Origin: Hugenholtzia roseola DSM 9546
GTDB taxonomy: Bacteria; Bacteroidota; Bacteroidia; Cytophagales; Bernardetiaceae
DNA length: 36,170 nt
Assembly (NCBI RefSeq): GCF_000422585.1
Contig: NZ_AUGI01000058.1
Coordinates: forward strand, 1-36,170
Reading direction: 5' to 3'
The translations under genes were made by a program, and so were the position numbers. Shown piece by piece: positions 14,598-22,683 of this stretch (its first letter is position 1; each line of letters begins with the position of its first letter). The notes under the pieces were generated by a model. It made no database searches. It was not told the origin of the DNA and saw only the letters and a list, made by a program, of their open reading frames with translations.

Positions 14598-15416
14598 ATG
14601 AAAATAGAAAGCCGCGCCCAAAGTTGCCCCAAAGATAGCAACGAACCCGAACGCCCCAATGAAGATGCTTTGCGCCAAGACAAAAGCAGGGGCATCTACG
14701 CCGTTTCTGATGGCGCAGGTGGCACAGGGATTTTTTCCGACCTTTGGGCAAATTATTTGGTGAGCCACTTGCCCGCAAAGCCTATTTTTTCACTTTCCGA
14801 ACTAAATCAGTGGATTGATACAATTTGGGAATCTTTTTATCGTGAAAGAGAGCAAGCCTTAGAAAATTTGGCATATCCTATCCGCAACAAGTTTCATGAG
14901 CAGGGCAGTGCCGCCACCTTAGCCGCACTCTGGTTGGAGGGCGAAAAGGCGCATTTGCTTACGTATGGCGATAGTCATATTTGGTCTTTCAAGTCTGATG
15001 ATTACACACAAAAACTTTTTATTCCCTACAAAAAGACAGAAGATTTTGAAGCCAATCCCTATCTTTTGAATTGGAAAGATGAAAACTTGTCGGAAAAAGG
15101 ATTTTGCATAAAAAGTATAGAACTTGCTCAAAATCAAATTCTTATCTTAGCCACAGATGCCCTTTCGCTTTACCTGATGCAGCACTACGAGCGCAATTAT
15201 GAAAAAGACGAAAAGCAAATTGAGGTAAGAGGAAAAATTAGACTTACTCACGAAGAGATAAACAAAAGTAAGGCTCAAAATTTTGACGAAATTTTGAAAA
15301 ACCTTTGGAACGTTTTAGAAAGTGAAGAAAAGTTTAGCGAATTTTGTAGGGAAGCCTATCAGAAGGGACAACTTTTAAATGACGATTACAGCCTTATTTT
15401 CATTAAAATTTCGTAA
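14598..15416 (+). CDS. PP2C-family serine/threonine phosphatase
   Basis: A 272-residue PP2C phosphatase. The metal-binding aspartates are in NEDAL (near residue 22), VSDGAGG, ILATDALS and LLNDDYSLI near the C-terminus, and the GDS motif (YGDSHIW) is in place. The N-terminus SRAQSCPKDSNEPERPNEDA is the usual substrate-facing start. Such enzymes remove phosphate from Ser/Thr and probably reverse the action of the neighbouring kinase. Co-transcribed with the vWA gene. The family's arginine near the N-terminus may be Arg6 or Arg19. Cytoplasmic. Confidence 0.88.
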   Translation: MKIESRAQSCPKDSNEPERPNEDALRQDKSRGIYAVSDGAGGTGIFSDLWANYLVSHLPAKPIFSLSELNQWIDTIWESFYREREQALENLAYPIRNKFHEQGSAATLAALWLEGEKAHLLTYGDSHIWSFKSDDYTQKLFIPYKKTEDFEANPYLLNWKDENLSEKGFCIKSIELAQNQILILATDALSLYLMQHYERNYEKDEKQIEVRGKIRLTHEEINKSKAQNFDEILKNLWNVLESEEKFSEFCREAYQKGQLLNDDYSLIFIKIS

Positions 15417-15633
15417 TTTTAAATGAACAAAGTAGGTCTTTTGGCAGCGATATTTTAAAGCCGCAATAGGTTCATAAATTTTTCATCTTGGCTTGCAACT
15501 TTTTCGACTTTTTTGTGGTCTTCTTAGTAGGAAAGGCAAAGATTTTGATAAGATTTCCCTTGAAACCTTACATTTGCACTACTTTCCACTTTTGATTTCT
15601 CCTTCCACTTTTTGCCCCCAAAGCCCCAAAGCT

Positions 15634-16005
15634 ATGATACGCCTTCTTTTGCTTTTCGCGATTTTGCTCCTGCCTGCGGCTTGTCAGCAATGGACAGGCA
15701 AAAAGGGCGTGGCTACCAATCTATACCTAACGACTGCCATTTTAAAAGTAGAGCCTGCTTCGCCTACTTTGCCCGAATCGCGCACTTTTTTGGTCTTAGA
15801 CAATGGCATCAAGCTCATTCCCCTAAATTGGGAAAGCATGGCGGAAAGCCTTTCGCCCGATTTGGAGAGCTATCTCAAAGACCCCAAAAAGGGGGAGTAT
15901 CGCGTTCAGATTGCCTACAAAGAAGCCGCCTCTGGTCAGGCAAGCACACAGGTAGCAGGCGAAAAAGCAATCGTTTTAAATCAAATCGCGATGCTTGAAG
16001 AGTAA
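15634..16005 (+). CDS. Predicted lipoprotein of unknown function
   Basis: Starting at the ATG at 15634 gives a 123-residue protein with a lipoprotein signal peptide (MIRLLLLFAILLLPAAC; lipidation Cys at residue 17). Longer in-frame starts upstream would bury this signal. The mature part is beta-rich with a conserved-looking ESRTFLVLDNGIKLIPLNWE segment and ends in VLNQIAMLEE, suggesting a small beta-barrel (OB-like) domain such as NigD-type proteins; that is a guess. Single gene, convergent with another lipoprotein gene through a shared terminator. Likely anchored in the outer or inner membrane, facing the periplasm. Confidence 0.7.
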   Translation: MIRLLLLFAILLLPAACQQWTGKKGVATNLYLTTAILKVEPASPTLPESRTFLVLDNGIKLIPLNWESMAESLSPDLESYLKDPKKGEYRVQIAYKEAASGQASTQVAGEKAIVLNQIAMLEE

Positions 16006-16042
16006 AATCTTACATCTGATAGTTTTGTAAAAAAATGATACC

Positions 16043-16097
16043 AAGCGCAAAAGAAGTTTTCAAAGCCTTGCTTTTACTTCTTTTCGCGCTTTATTTT
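16043..16097. terminator. Bidirectional terminator between convergent lipoprotein genes
   Basis: A long stem pairs AAGCGC-AAAAGAAGT with ACTTCTTTT-CGCGCTT around a 13-base loop, followed by TATTTTTT; the opposite strand also has T-rich sequence after the stem. It lies between stop codons at 16005 and 16091. Confidence 0.7.
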
Positions 16098-16510
16098 TTG
16101 GTTAGCACCACTTCATTGACCTGCTGAACGGCATTGAAGCGAATTAAAAGCACATCAAGAGTTGCGTCGTTAGCTTGTCTATCACTTTGCGTATCTGGTT
16201 GCTTGCAATTTTTTTCGTGAGGCTTGATAAAATAGAGATACTGCTTTTGTTGCCTCTCGATAAGTTCGGTCTGATTGGGCGCACCCAAGAGGTCGCGAAT
16301 TTGCATCTCACTCAAATCTTTGAGTTTGGTGCGCTGCTCGAAAAGCAGGCTCGCAAGTGGAGCGCGTTTGTCTTGGCAGGCTTTTGTATCGGCTTTCCAA
16401 CTCGTTTCATCAAAGCCTTCAATTTGTACTTTTTCCTGACAAGATAAAAATAATCCACACAGAAAGAGTAGCAAAAGAGCTATAACGGATTTTTTGTTTT
16501 TCATTTTCAT
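16091..16510 (-). CDS. Small lipoprotein, BamE/SmpA-like
   Basis: 139 residues beginning with a lipoprotein signal (KKSVIALLLLFLCGLFLSC, lipidation Cys around residue 24). The mature part contains LSEMQIRDLLGAPNQTELIE and KQYLYFI, the pattern (LTxxQVxxLLGxP...YxY) of SmpA/OmlA-type small domains found in BamE and related outer-membrane assembly factors. Whether it takes part in barrel assembly is unknown; many unrelated lipoproteins carry this domain. The stop codon sits at the foot of the terminator shared with the preceding gene, and its upstream side is a REP cluster. Confidence 0.65.
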   Translation of the reverse strand: MKMKNKKSVIALLLLFLCGLFLSCQEKVQIEGFDETSWKADTKACQDKRAPLASLLFEQRTKLKDLSEMQIRDLLGAPNQTELIERQQKQYLYFIKPHEKNCKQPDTQSDRQANDATLDVLLIRFNAVQQVNEVVLTKK

Positions 16511-16538
16511 ATAATTTTTATGATTTTAGATGTGAAAG

Positions 16539-16672
16539 TCGTTTGTGGGACACAAACAACAGCGAAGAGGGTTCTGTCCAAATTTTATTTCGTGTCTGAA
16601 AGTCGTTTGTGGGGACACAAACAACGGCGGGTGACACAAACAACGGCGAAGGGACACAAACAACGGCGAAAG
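16539..16672. repeat. REP-like hairpin cluster upstream of a lipoprotein gene
   Basis: Four ACACAAACAACGGCG-type units (one with AACAGCG); two have a full left arm (GTCGTTTGTGGG). Between the first and second lies GTTCTGTCCAAATTTTATTT, a segment also found inside the transposon-like element at 35621-35792. The array ends 10 bp from the stop of the outer-membrane protein gene. Confidence 0.72.
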
Positions 16673-16681
16673 ATTGAAAAC

Positions 16682-17542
16682 TTATTTCTTTTTTCCTTGT
16701 AAATAAAAAGAAAAACCTACATTGAAAAACCAATCGGGTGCGAATCCGACAAGCCCATATCCAAAGGAAGCGTCCGTTTGAAATTGCTGTTTGAAAAGAT
16801 AGGTCAAGCCTGCATCTATGCCATGTTGGGCTTGCTCTCTTTCAGGAATTGTACCAAAAACCTCTACAAAAGCAGACAGATTTCCGACCACAGCCGTCCC
16901 TACGCCCAAGGTATAGGCTGCACTTGTTTGAGGTGCGCCTCCGCTATCAACTCCAAAGTTTGCGCCAAGGTTATAGAAAAGTGCTACTTTGTTACTCAAA
17001 TTATTTTGAAACAAGAATCGGAAGGAAGGACTAATAAAACCTGCATCAAAGGCTTCGACAGCCGTTTGTGGAAACTGCAAAGACCCCAAAAAGGCGGTTT
17101 GTGGTAAGATGCCCTTCTCTTCGAAGAGTGTGGCTTTAAATCCCAAAGTGGTTGCACCCGAACCCTGACTAATACTTTGACTATTGCGCAGGCGATAGCT
17201 GAAGCGATTGTAGTCCCACCCTAAGCGCAATTCTACCCTTTCAGACAAACCAACGCGAAAGGAAAGGTTAGGCGAAGTGCTAAAAGCATAGGTAGCGTCG
17301 CCATCTTTTAAGACCTGTCGGAAATAGCCCATTTCGGCAATAAGGACATTTTTGGGGGCAGTGTAGGCAGAAAAACTCACGCTGGGGCGGTCGGTAGCAA
17401 GGGTGTAAGGTTTCGAGTGGCTTGTTTTGGCGGAAAGCGAGTCGGTATTAGGCGCGTCTTGGGCTTGGGCAAATCCGACATTCAGACCCAAAAGCGCAAG
17501 GCACAAATAGCCCTTTTTAAAACAAGAGAAAGACCATTTCAT
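16682..17542 (-). CDS. Outer-membrane beta-barrel protein (MetA-like phenol-degradation/transporter family)
   Basis: 286 residues with a signal peptide (hydrophobic core YLCLALLGLNVGF, cleavage after AQAQ). The mature protein opens with TLATDRPSVSFSAYTAPKNV, the N-terminal plug-like motif of the family named after the phenol meta-pathway protein, and then alternates aromatic beta-strands with turns (RVELRLGWDYNRFSYRL, DAGFISPSFRFLFQNN) and ends with the aromatic NVGFSFYLQGKKK. About 10-12 strands are expected. Transport substrate unknown; the family name says little in Bacteroidota. The gap 17543-17810 holds two TAGGGCGG direct repeats and A/T-rich inverted repeats, no gene. Confidence 0.75.
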   Translation of the reverse strand: MKWSFSCFKKGYLCLALLGLNVGFAQAQDAPNTDSLSAKTSHSKPYTLATDRPSVSFSAYTAPKNVLIAEMGYFRQVLKDGDATYAFSTSPNLSFRVGLSERVELRLGWDYNRFSYRLRNSQSISQGSGATTLGFKATLFEEKGILPQTAFLGSLQFPQTAVEAFDAGFISPSFRFLFQNNLSNKVALFYNLGANFGVDSGGAPQTSAAYTLGVGTAVVGNLSAFVEVFGTIPEREQAQHGIDAGLTYLFKQQFQTDASFGYGLVGFAPDWFFNVGFSFYLQGKKK

Positions 17543-17810
17543 TTTTAAAACGATTTAAAATAAGCATTAAAATAGTAAGGGCAGAGCAAGAAAGGGCGTG
17601 TAGTATTTTGGAAAATTCAGACAAAAATAGAGAAAATAAGTGTTGGTAGGGCGGCAATCGCTTTTTTTCGAGGGTAGAAAATCCGTAGTGGCTGCTTTTT
17701 GTAGCTTAGGATTTGAAAAAAATCGACGAGTAGGGCGGTAAAGGCTACAAAAAATTTGCTTTTTTTAGAGAAAAAGACTACCTTTCAAACTTCAAAAAAA
17801 TCGTTTTGCA

Positions 17811-19502
17811 ATGCCTTCAAACCGTCTGTTGATGCTCACTTCTTGTTGCGGCTCTGCTCGCTTTTTTATGACGCTGCTGCTATTTTTTTGCCTTTTGGTA
17901 GGTCAATCACATAGCCTTTCAGCGCAACCAGATGCTAAGGAATTAGAGAAATACACCAAAGCCAAAGCGCGTGGCGATGAGAAAAATGCTGCCAAAGCTG
18001 CCTTTGAAATTGGAAAAAAAGCGCGTAGCAAAAAGGACTACAAAACTGCCGAAACCTATTACCAAAACGCTATCCGTTCAGGCTTGGTGGCGGAAAATTA
18101 TCGCCTTGTGGCACAGGCTTATAGCGATTTGGGCGGAATTGCCAATTCTCAAAATCAGGGCAAAACTGCCTTAGACTACTACCAGAAGGCTGCCGACCTC
18201 TATTTTACCAAACTCAACGACAAGAGTGCCTACGGAGAAGAGAAATTTCGCGCAGGGTTGGTCTTTAAAGGCATGCGAAGCTACACCAAAGCGATAGAAT
18301 TTTTCAAGCAAGCCAGCAATTTAGCCGCCGAATCGGGCAATGCAGCCCTCACACAGCGAGCTACCGAGCAGCTTTCCTTAGTGTATCGCGAATTGGGCGA
18401 CACCCAACGCGCCAACATGTACCAAGAACTCTACGCCAAACTTTTGAAACCTGCCGAAAAAGTAACGGTTTTGGAAAAAGAAGCCACTGCCTTAGCCAAT
18501 TTAGGCGACTCTTTGAGCCTCACGCGCCAAGAATTGGACATGCAACGCCAAAAGATGGAGGATTTGGAGGAAGAAAAACGCCGCAAATCGAAGGAAATCA
18601 TGGAGCTTGTTAGTGCCAACGAAGCCAAAACGGATTCGCTGCTCAAAGCCAGTCAGGAATTAGAAGCCACTTTGGAGGCGCAAAAAATCAAAGACCAGCG
18701 CAATTTATTTGTCTTGATTGCAGGGATTGTGTTTGTGGTCTTGGTTTCGATTTCTTTTGTTGTGGTCTTGAACGCCTATCGTGCCAAAAATAAGGCAAAT
18801 CAGATTTTGGCACAAAAAAATGAGGAGATAGAATCGCAAAAGGCGATTATAGAGGAGGAAAAGGAAAAGTCTGAAAAGCTACTTTTGAATATCCTACCCA
18901 AAGAAACGGCAACCGAATTGATGGAAAAAGGCTATGCTACGCCCCGTCAGTACGACATGGTTACGGTCTTATTTACCGACTTCAAGGGCTTTACCAATAT
19001 TGCCGAACAGCTCACGCCTGCCGAAATTATCAAGGATTTGGACGACTGTTTTTTTGCCTTTGATGAAATTTGTGAAAAGTATAATCTTGAAAAAATCAAA
19101 ACCATTGGTGATGCCTACATGTGTGCCGCAGGGCTGCCACTACCCAATACGACCAATCCGCGTGATGCCGTCTTAGCAGGCTTGGAAATGCAAGCCTTTA
19201 TGGAGCAGTGGAAGGAAAAGAAAGTAGCACAAGGCAGGCACTACTTCGAGCTTCGCTTGGGGATTCACACAGGGGCAGTAGTGGCAGGCGTAGTGGGCAA
19301 GAAGAAATTTGCCTACGACATCTGGGGTGATGCCGTCAATACGGCTGCACGCATGGAGAGCAGTGGCGAAGTAGGAAGGGTCAATATTTCAGGGGCAACC
19401 TACCAATACATCAAAGATGAATTTTTCTGTTCGTATCGCGGAAAAGTTCCTGCCAAAAACAAAGGAGAAGTAGATATGTATTTTGTCATCTCAAAATATT
19501 AG
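17811..19502 (+). CDS. TPR-containing class III adenylate cyclase
   Basis: 563 residues. After an N-terminal signal (FFMTLLLFFCLLVGQSHSLSA) come TPR-like helical pairs (45-215), a coiled coil (220-292), one membrane segment (299-320), another coiled coil (325-358) and a class III cyclase domain (375-563). The catalytic metal aspartates are Asp390 (FTDFKGF) and Asp434 (TIGDAYM). The base-selecting residues are Lys430 (KIKTIGD) and Asp503 (AYDIWGD), the adenylate cyclase pair; guanylate cyclases have Glu and Cys. Asn510 and Arg514 (VNTAARM) complete the site. So it should make cAMP in response to a periplasmic signal sensed by the TPRs. Dimer needed. No cAMP receptor gene is in the window. Confidence 0.9.
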   Translation: MPSNRLLMLTSCCGSARFFMTLLLFFCLLVGQSHSLSAQPDAKELEKYTKAKARGDEKNAAKAAFEIGKKARSKKDYKTAETYYQNAIRSGLVAENYRLVAQAYSDLGGIANSQNQGKTALDYYQKAADLYFTKLNDKSAYGEEKFRAGLVFKGMRSYTKAIEFFKQASNLAAESGNAALTQRATEQLSLVYRELGDTQRANMYQELYAKLLKPAEKVTVLEKEATALANLGDSLSLTRQELDMQRQKMEDLEEEKRRKSKEIMELVSANEAKTDSLLKASQELEATLEAQKIKDQRNLFVLIAGIVFVVLVSISFVVVLNAYRAKNKANQILAQKNEEIESQKAIIEEEKEKSEKLLLNILPKETATELMEKGYATPRQYDMVTVLFTDFKGFTNIAEQLTPAEIIKDLDDCFFAFDEICEKYNLEKIKTIGDAYMCAAGLPLPNTTNPRDAVLAGLEMQAFMEQWKEKKVAQGRHYFELRLGIHTGAVVAGVVGKKKFAYDIWGDAVNTAARMESSGEVGRVNISGATYQYIKDEFFCSYRGKVPAKNKGEVDMYFVISKY

Positions 19503-19519
19503 AGGCGCACCTACTGCCC

Positions 19520-19680
19520 CAGTGATGTTAAATTCTAAAAATTAGACTCAAATGTAGGGACAAGGCATTGACTTGTCCTATGCCCCAAACCCTAAGGGTC
19601 TTGAAGACCCTTAGGGTTTAAGTCCAAATTTCATTTCGTATCAAATTTGAAAAGGCAAGACCTTTCATAGCCCTTACGCC
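19520..19680. repeat. Dispersed palindromic element, copy b
   Basis: It begins CAGTGATGTTAAATTCTAAA as in the element at 35621, contains ATGTAGGGACAAGGCATTG, and later the shared CAAATTTCATTTCGTATC segment. The middle differs: it holds a perfect 33-bp palindrome at 19587-19619. The right end is degenerate. Confidence 0.55.
19587..19619. repeat. Perfect 33-bp palindrome
   Basis: Arms of 16 bases (AAACCCTAAGGGTCTT and its complement) around a single G. It lies 85 bp after the cyclase stop, inside the dispersed element, and could serve as its transcription terminator although no T-run follows (TTAAGTCC). Each arm is itself partly palindromic (CCCTAAGGG). Confidence 0.7.
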
Positions 19681-19742
19681 ACCTATTTGCGCAATAGTGC
19701 CTATCCTATTCCGATTCTATATCCTTTTTATGCGTCTTTTTT

Positions 19743-22367
19743 ATGATTTTTAGAAATAAAAAAAATACCGAAAAACCCTACAAGTTTAAAGATTTACGCA
19801 CTTATGCCTCTACCGAATGGTTGGCAGATGGGCAGAAAAAGTATCGCTCTGTGTATGAGGCGATGGAAACCTCCTTTATCTATGCCGAGCTTACCTTTCA
19901 CAACAAACTCTTTGATTACGAGGAATGGCAGGCAAATATCGAGCTACGCTGCTATCACATCAAGGAAAAGGAAGGGCGCGTCCTGATTTGCAACATCGAT
20001 GTCAAACAGACCATTGCACCCGAAGCCGACACCGTCTATGTGCGCGAAGGTTGGGGAGGGGCAGAAGCGGGTTCATTTTGGAAAAAAGGCGATTATATTT
20101 GGGAAGCCTACATCGAGGGCGAACTGGTCGGCTCACGCTTTTTTTATGTAGAAGCCGCAGGCAGCGTAACAGAAGACTTCAATCCCTATTTTGAGATAGA
20201 TTCTATCCGTCTTTACGAAGGCTCAAATCAGGGGAAACCCGTCGGCGAGCGCGTCTATTACACCCATTTCCACCACGTAGATACGCGCTACATTTGGGTA
20301 GAATTTAATTTCAACAATCACCATGACGACGATTGGTTTTGCGAACTTACCTTCAATTTTTACAATGAAGCCCGTCAGCTAAAAGGCAAAACCATAGAAT
20401 TGCGGCGTATTTTGAAAGATGAGGCGAGCATTTCATTTTCCACAGGCTGGGGTTCAGATGCGCGTGCTTCGTGGTTTAAAGGCTTTTATACCGTCGAGAT
20501 TGTCTTTATGGACAAACTTATCGCCACCTTGCCTTTTGAAGTAGCCACCAAATATTTTATCGGTACAAATCCCTACTATGAGCAAAATTTATTTAAAGAA
20601 AGGCTCACACACAGCACTCCACAAACCGAAGACGATTTTACCCTCGAAGATTCCTTGCAGGAGCTAAACCGTTTGGTAGGATTGCGCGAAATCAAAAGGA
20701 AGATTCAGGACTATACCTATTATATGAATTTCACAAAATTGCGCAAAGAACGCGGTTTTGAAGAAAAAAAGCCATTAAACCTACATGCCGTCTTCAAAGG
20801 CAACCCCGGAACGGGCAAGACCACAGTGGCGCACCTTTTGGGTAGGATTTACAAAAAGATGGGTTTTCTTTCTGACGGAAAAGTATATGAAGTGGGGCGC
20901 GTAGAATTGGTAGGACAATATATCGGACAAACCGCACCCAAAGTGAAGGAGGTCATAGAAAAGGCGCGTGGCGGCGTTCTTTTTATAGACGAAGCCTATG
21001 CCCTGATTCGCAACAATGACGATAGCAAAGACTACGGACACGAAGTCCTCGAAATTTTAGTCAAAGAGATGTCGGACGGCGAAGGAAACTTGGTAATTGT
21101 CATGGCAGGCTATACCGCCCAAATGGAGGTGCTGCTCGAATCGAATCCGGGTCTCAAATCGCGTATCGGACTAAGCTTAGAATTTGACGATTATAGCCCC
21201 CAAGAGCTACTCAAAATTGCCTACTTAGCCGCCGAAGACTACGAACTGACCCTGACAGACGAGGCGTTTCACGTTTTTGCAAAAAAACTCACCGAAACCT
21301 TCCGCAAACGCGATAAGACCTTTGGAAACGGACGGTTGGTTTATATGATGATGGAAAAAGCCAAAATCAATATGGCAATTCGTCTAATGGTTGAAGGAAA
21401 TGCCGAAAATTTAGACAAAGAGAGCCTACGTTTGGTGCAGGTAGCCGATATTCTCAAATTGGAAGAAGGCAGAAAACCGCGTCAGGTAGAAGAAATAGAC
21501 ACAGACGAAGAAGCCCTACAAGAAGCCCTCGAAGAGCTTAATGGGCTAATTGGCTTGAAAGAAGTCAAGTTGCGTGTGCGTGAGTTGGTAGATTTGGTTC
21601 GTTTTTACAAGCAAACGGGGCGTAACATTACGCACCAATTTTCGCTGCACAGCATTTTCAAAGGCAACCCCGGAACAGGCAAGACGACAGTAGCGCGACT
21701 GCTTGCACAAATCTACAAAGCCTTAGGCATTTTAGAAAGGGGGCATTTGATAGAAACCGACAGGCAGGGTTTGGTGGCGGGCTACGTAGGGCAGACCGCC
21801 ATCAAGACGCGCGAAAGGATAGAAGAAGCCATGGGCGGCGTTCTTTTTGTAGATGAAGCCTACGCCCTTCATTCTGCCAATAGCTACCACGATTTTGGGC
21901 ATGAAGCCGTCGAGACCCTTTTGAAAAAAATGGAAGACCGCAGAGGCGATTTTATCGTGATTGCGGCAGGCTACCCACGCAATATGGACGATTTTCTCAA
22001 CATGAACCCCGGTTTGAAGTCGCGCTTCGACCGCATCTTTCACTTCGAAGACTTTACCACCGAAGAGCTACTCGAAATTGCCTTAGCCGCCTTTGGCAAG
22101 GAAAATCTCAAATTAGAGCCAGCGGCACAGGCATTTTTAGAAGCCGAAATTCGAGAATTGCACCGAAAACGCGACCTCTATTTTGGCAATGCGCGTACCA
22201 TTCGCAAAATGGTCAGGGAAGCCATCAGGCAGCAGCACCTCCGCATTGCACAAATAAGTGCCGAAGCGCGAACCCCTTATCTATTGCAAACCATTCTTTT
22301 AGAAGACCTAAAAGCCGTACCGCAATCGGAAAAGGAGGAACAAAGGCGCAGCAGTGTAGGTTTTTAG
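19743..22367 (+). CDS. Double CbbX/SpoVK-like AAA+ ATPase with duplicated N-terminal beta-sandwich
   Basis: 874 residues, cytoplasmic. The first 275 contain two copies of a beta-rich domain: each has an ELTFHN/EFNFNN-type strand, a glycine-tryptophan turn (REGWGGAEAGSFWKKGDY and STGWGSDARASWFKGFY), a final FxV strand and an NPYFE/NPYYE end. Then come two AAA+ modules of the CbbX/SpoVK/EccA type: Walker A FKGNPGTGKTTVA near 350 and again near 640, Walker B GGVLFIDEAYAL near 411 and GGVLFVDEAYAL near 699, and pore-loop-like GQYIGQTAPKV and AGYVGQTAIKT. Both sites look intact. CbbX-type ATPases thread or remodel a client protein (rubisco, or substrates of type VII secretion). Client unknown; the beta-sandwiches probably recognise it. 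Single gene. Confidence 0.85.
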   Translation: MIFRNKKNTEKPYKFKDLRTYASTEWLADGQKKYRSVYEAMETSFIYAELTFHNKLFDYEEWQANIELRCYHIKEKEGRVLICNIDVKQTIAPEADTVYVREGWGGAEAGSFWKKGDYIWEAYIEGELVGSRFFYVEAAGSVTEDFNPYFEIDSIRLYEGSNQGKPVGERVYYTHFHHVDTRYIWVEFNFNNHHDDDWFCELTFNFYNEARQLKGKTIELRRILKDEASISFSTGWGSDARASWFKGFYTVEIVFMDKLIATLPFEVATKYFIGTNPYYEQNLFKERLTHSTPQTEDDFTLEDSLQELNRLVGLREIKRKIQDYTYYMNFTKLRKERGFEEKKPLNLHAVFKGNPGTGKTTVAHLLGRIYKKMGFLSDGKVYEVGRVELVGQYIGQTAPKVKEVIEKARGGVLFIDEAYALIRNNDDSKDYGHEVLEILVKEMSDGEGNLVIVMAGYTAQMEVLLESNPGLKSRIGLSLEFDDYSPQELLKIAYLAAEDYELTLTDEAFHVFAKKLTETFRKRDKTFGNGRLVYMMMEKAKINMAIRLMVEGNAENLDKESLRLVQVADILKLEEGRKPRQVEEIDTDEEALQEALEELNGLIGLKEVKLRVRELVDLVRFYKQTGRNITHQFSLHSIFKGNPGTGKTTVARLLAQIYKALGILERGHLIETDRQGLVAGYVGQTAIKTRERIEEAMGGVLFVDEAYALHSANSYHDFGHEAVETLLKKMEDRRGDFIVIAAGYPRNMDDFLNMNPGLKSRFDRIFHFEDFTTEELLEIALAAFGKENLKLEPAAQAFLEAEIRELHRKRDLYFGNARTIRKMVREAIRQQHLRIAQISAEARTPYLLQTILLEDLKAVPQSEKEEQRRSSVGF

Positions 22368-22415
22368 CGCAAGTCCTTTGTCTGACAAAGGCTTGTACCT
22401 AAACCTGCATTTTCG

Positions 22416-22543
22416 TAGGGACAACTCACGTTGTCCCAGCTATGCGCGAATGAACCAACCATAATTTTTCAATTTTGCTCTGCGGACAAGGCAGTGCCTT
22501 GTCCCTACATTCGAGCCTAATTTTTAGAATTTAGCATCACGGG
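22416..22543. repeat. Dispersed palindromic element, copy c
   Basis: Same content as the element at 7159-7285: TAGGGACAAC...GTTGTCCCAGCTATGC, CAATTTTGCTCTGCGGAC, then AAGGCAGTGCCTTGTCCCTA and an end with TTTTTAGAATTTAGCATCAC. It occupies most of the 316-bp gap 22368-22683 between the AAA+ gene and the sigma factor gene. Confidence 0.7.
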
Positions 22544-22635
22544 GCTTGTTTTTTTTATTTTGGGCTATCCGTACTTTTTAGCTTTTGATTTTTTAGCTTT
22601 TGTGCAAAAAAAGAAAAAAGCCTATTAAACCTTTG

Positions 22636-22665
22636 TTTGTTACTTGGTTCTAAGGCTTAGTTTTG
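22636..22665 (+). promoter_or_regulatory. Complete Bacteroidota-type promoter of the ECF sigma operon
   Basis: TTTG at 22636-22639, 18 bases spacing, TAGTTTTG (TAnnTTTG) at 22658-22665. The ATG of the sigma gene at 22684 follows after 18 bases, so the leader would be short. This is the best promoter match in the window and looks like the housekeeping type, not an ECF-specific promoter. Confidence 0.6.
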
Positions 22666-22683
22666 CACCTCAATTCGCCGCCC

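Noticed and set aside
17640-17800. Riboswitch or small RNA in the spacer before the cyclase
   Set aside because: There are short direct repeats (TAGGGCGG) and weak inverted repeats, but no structure that I can match to a known RNA class.
20781-21041. Minus-strand frames inside the AAA+ gene
   Set aside because: They are antisense shadows of the two highly similar AAA+ modules.
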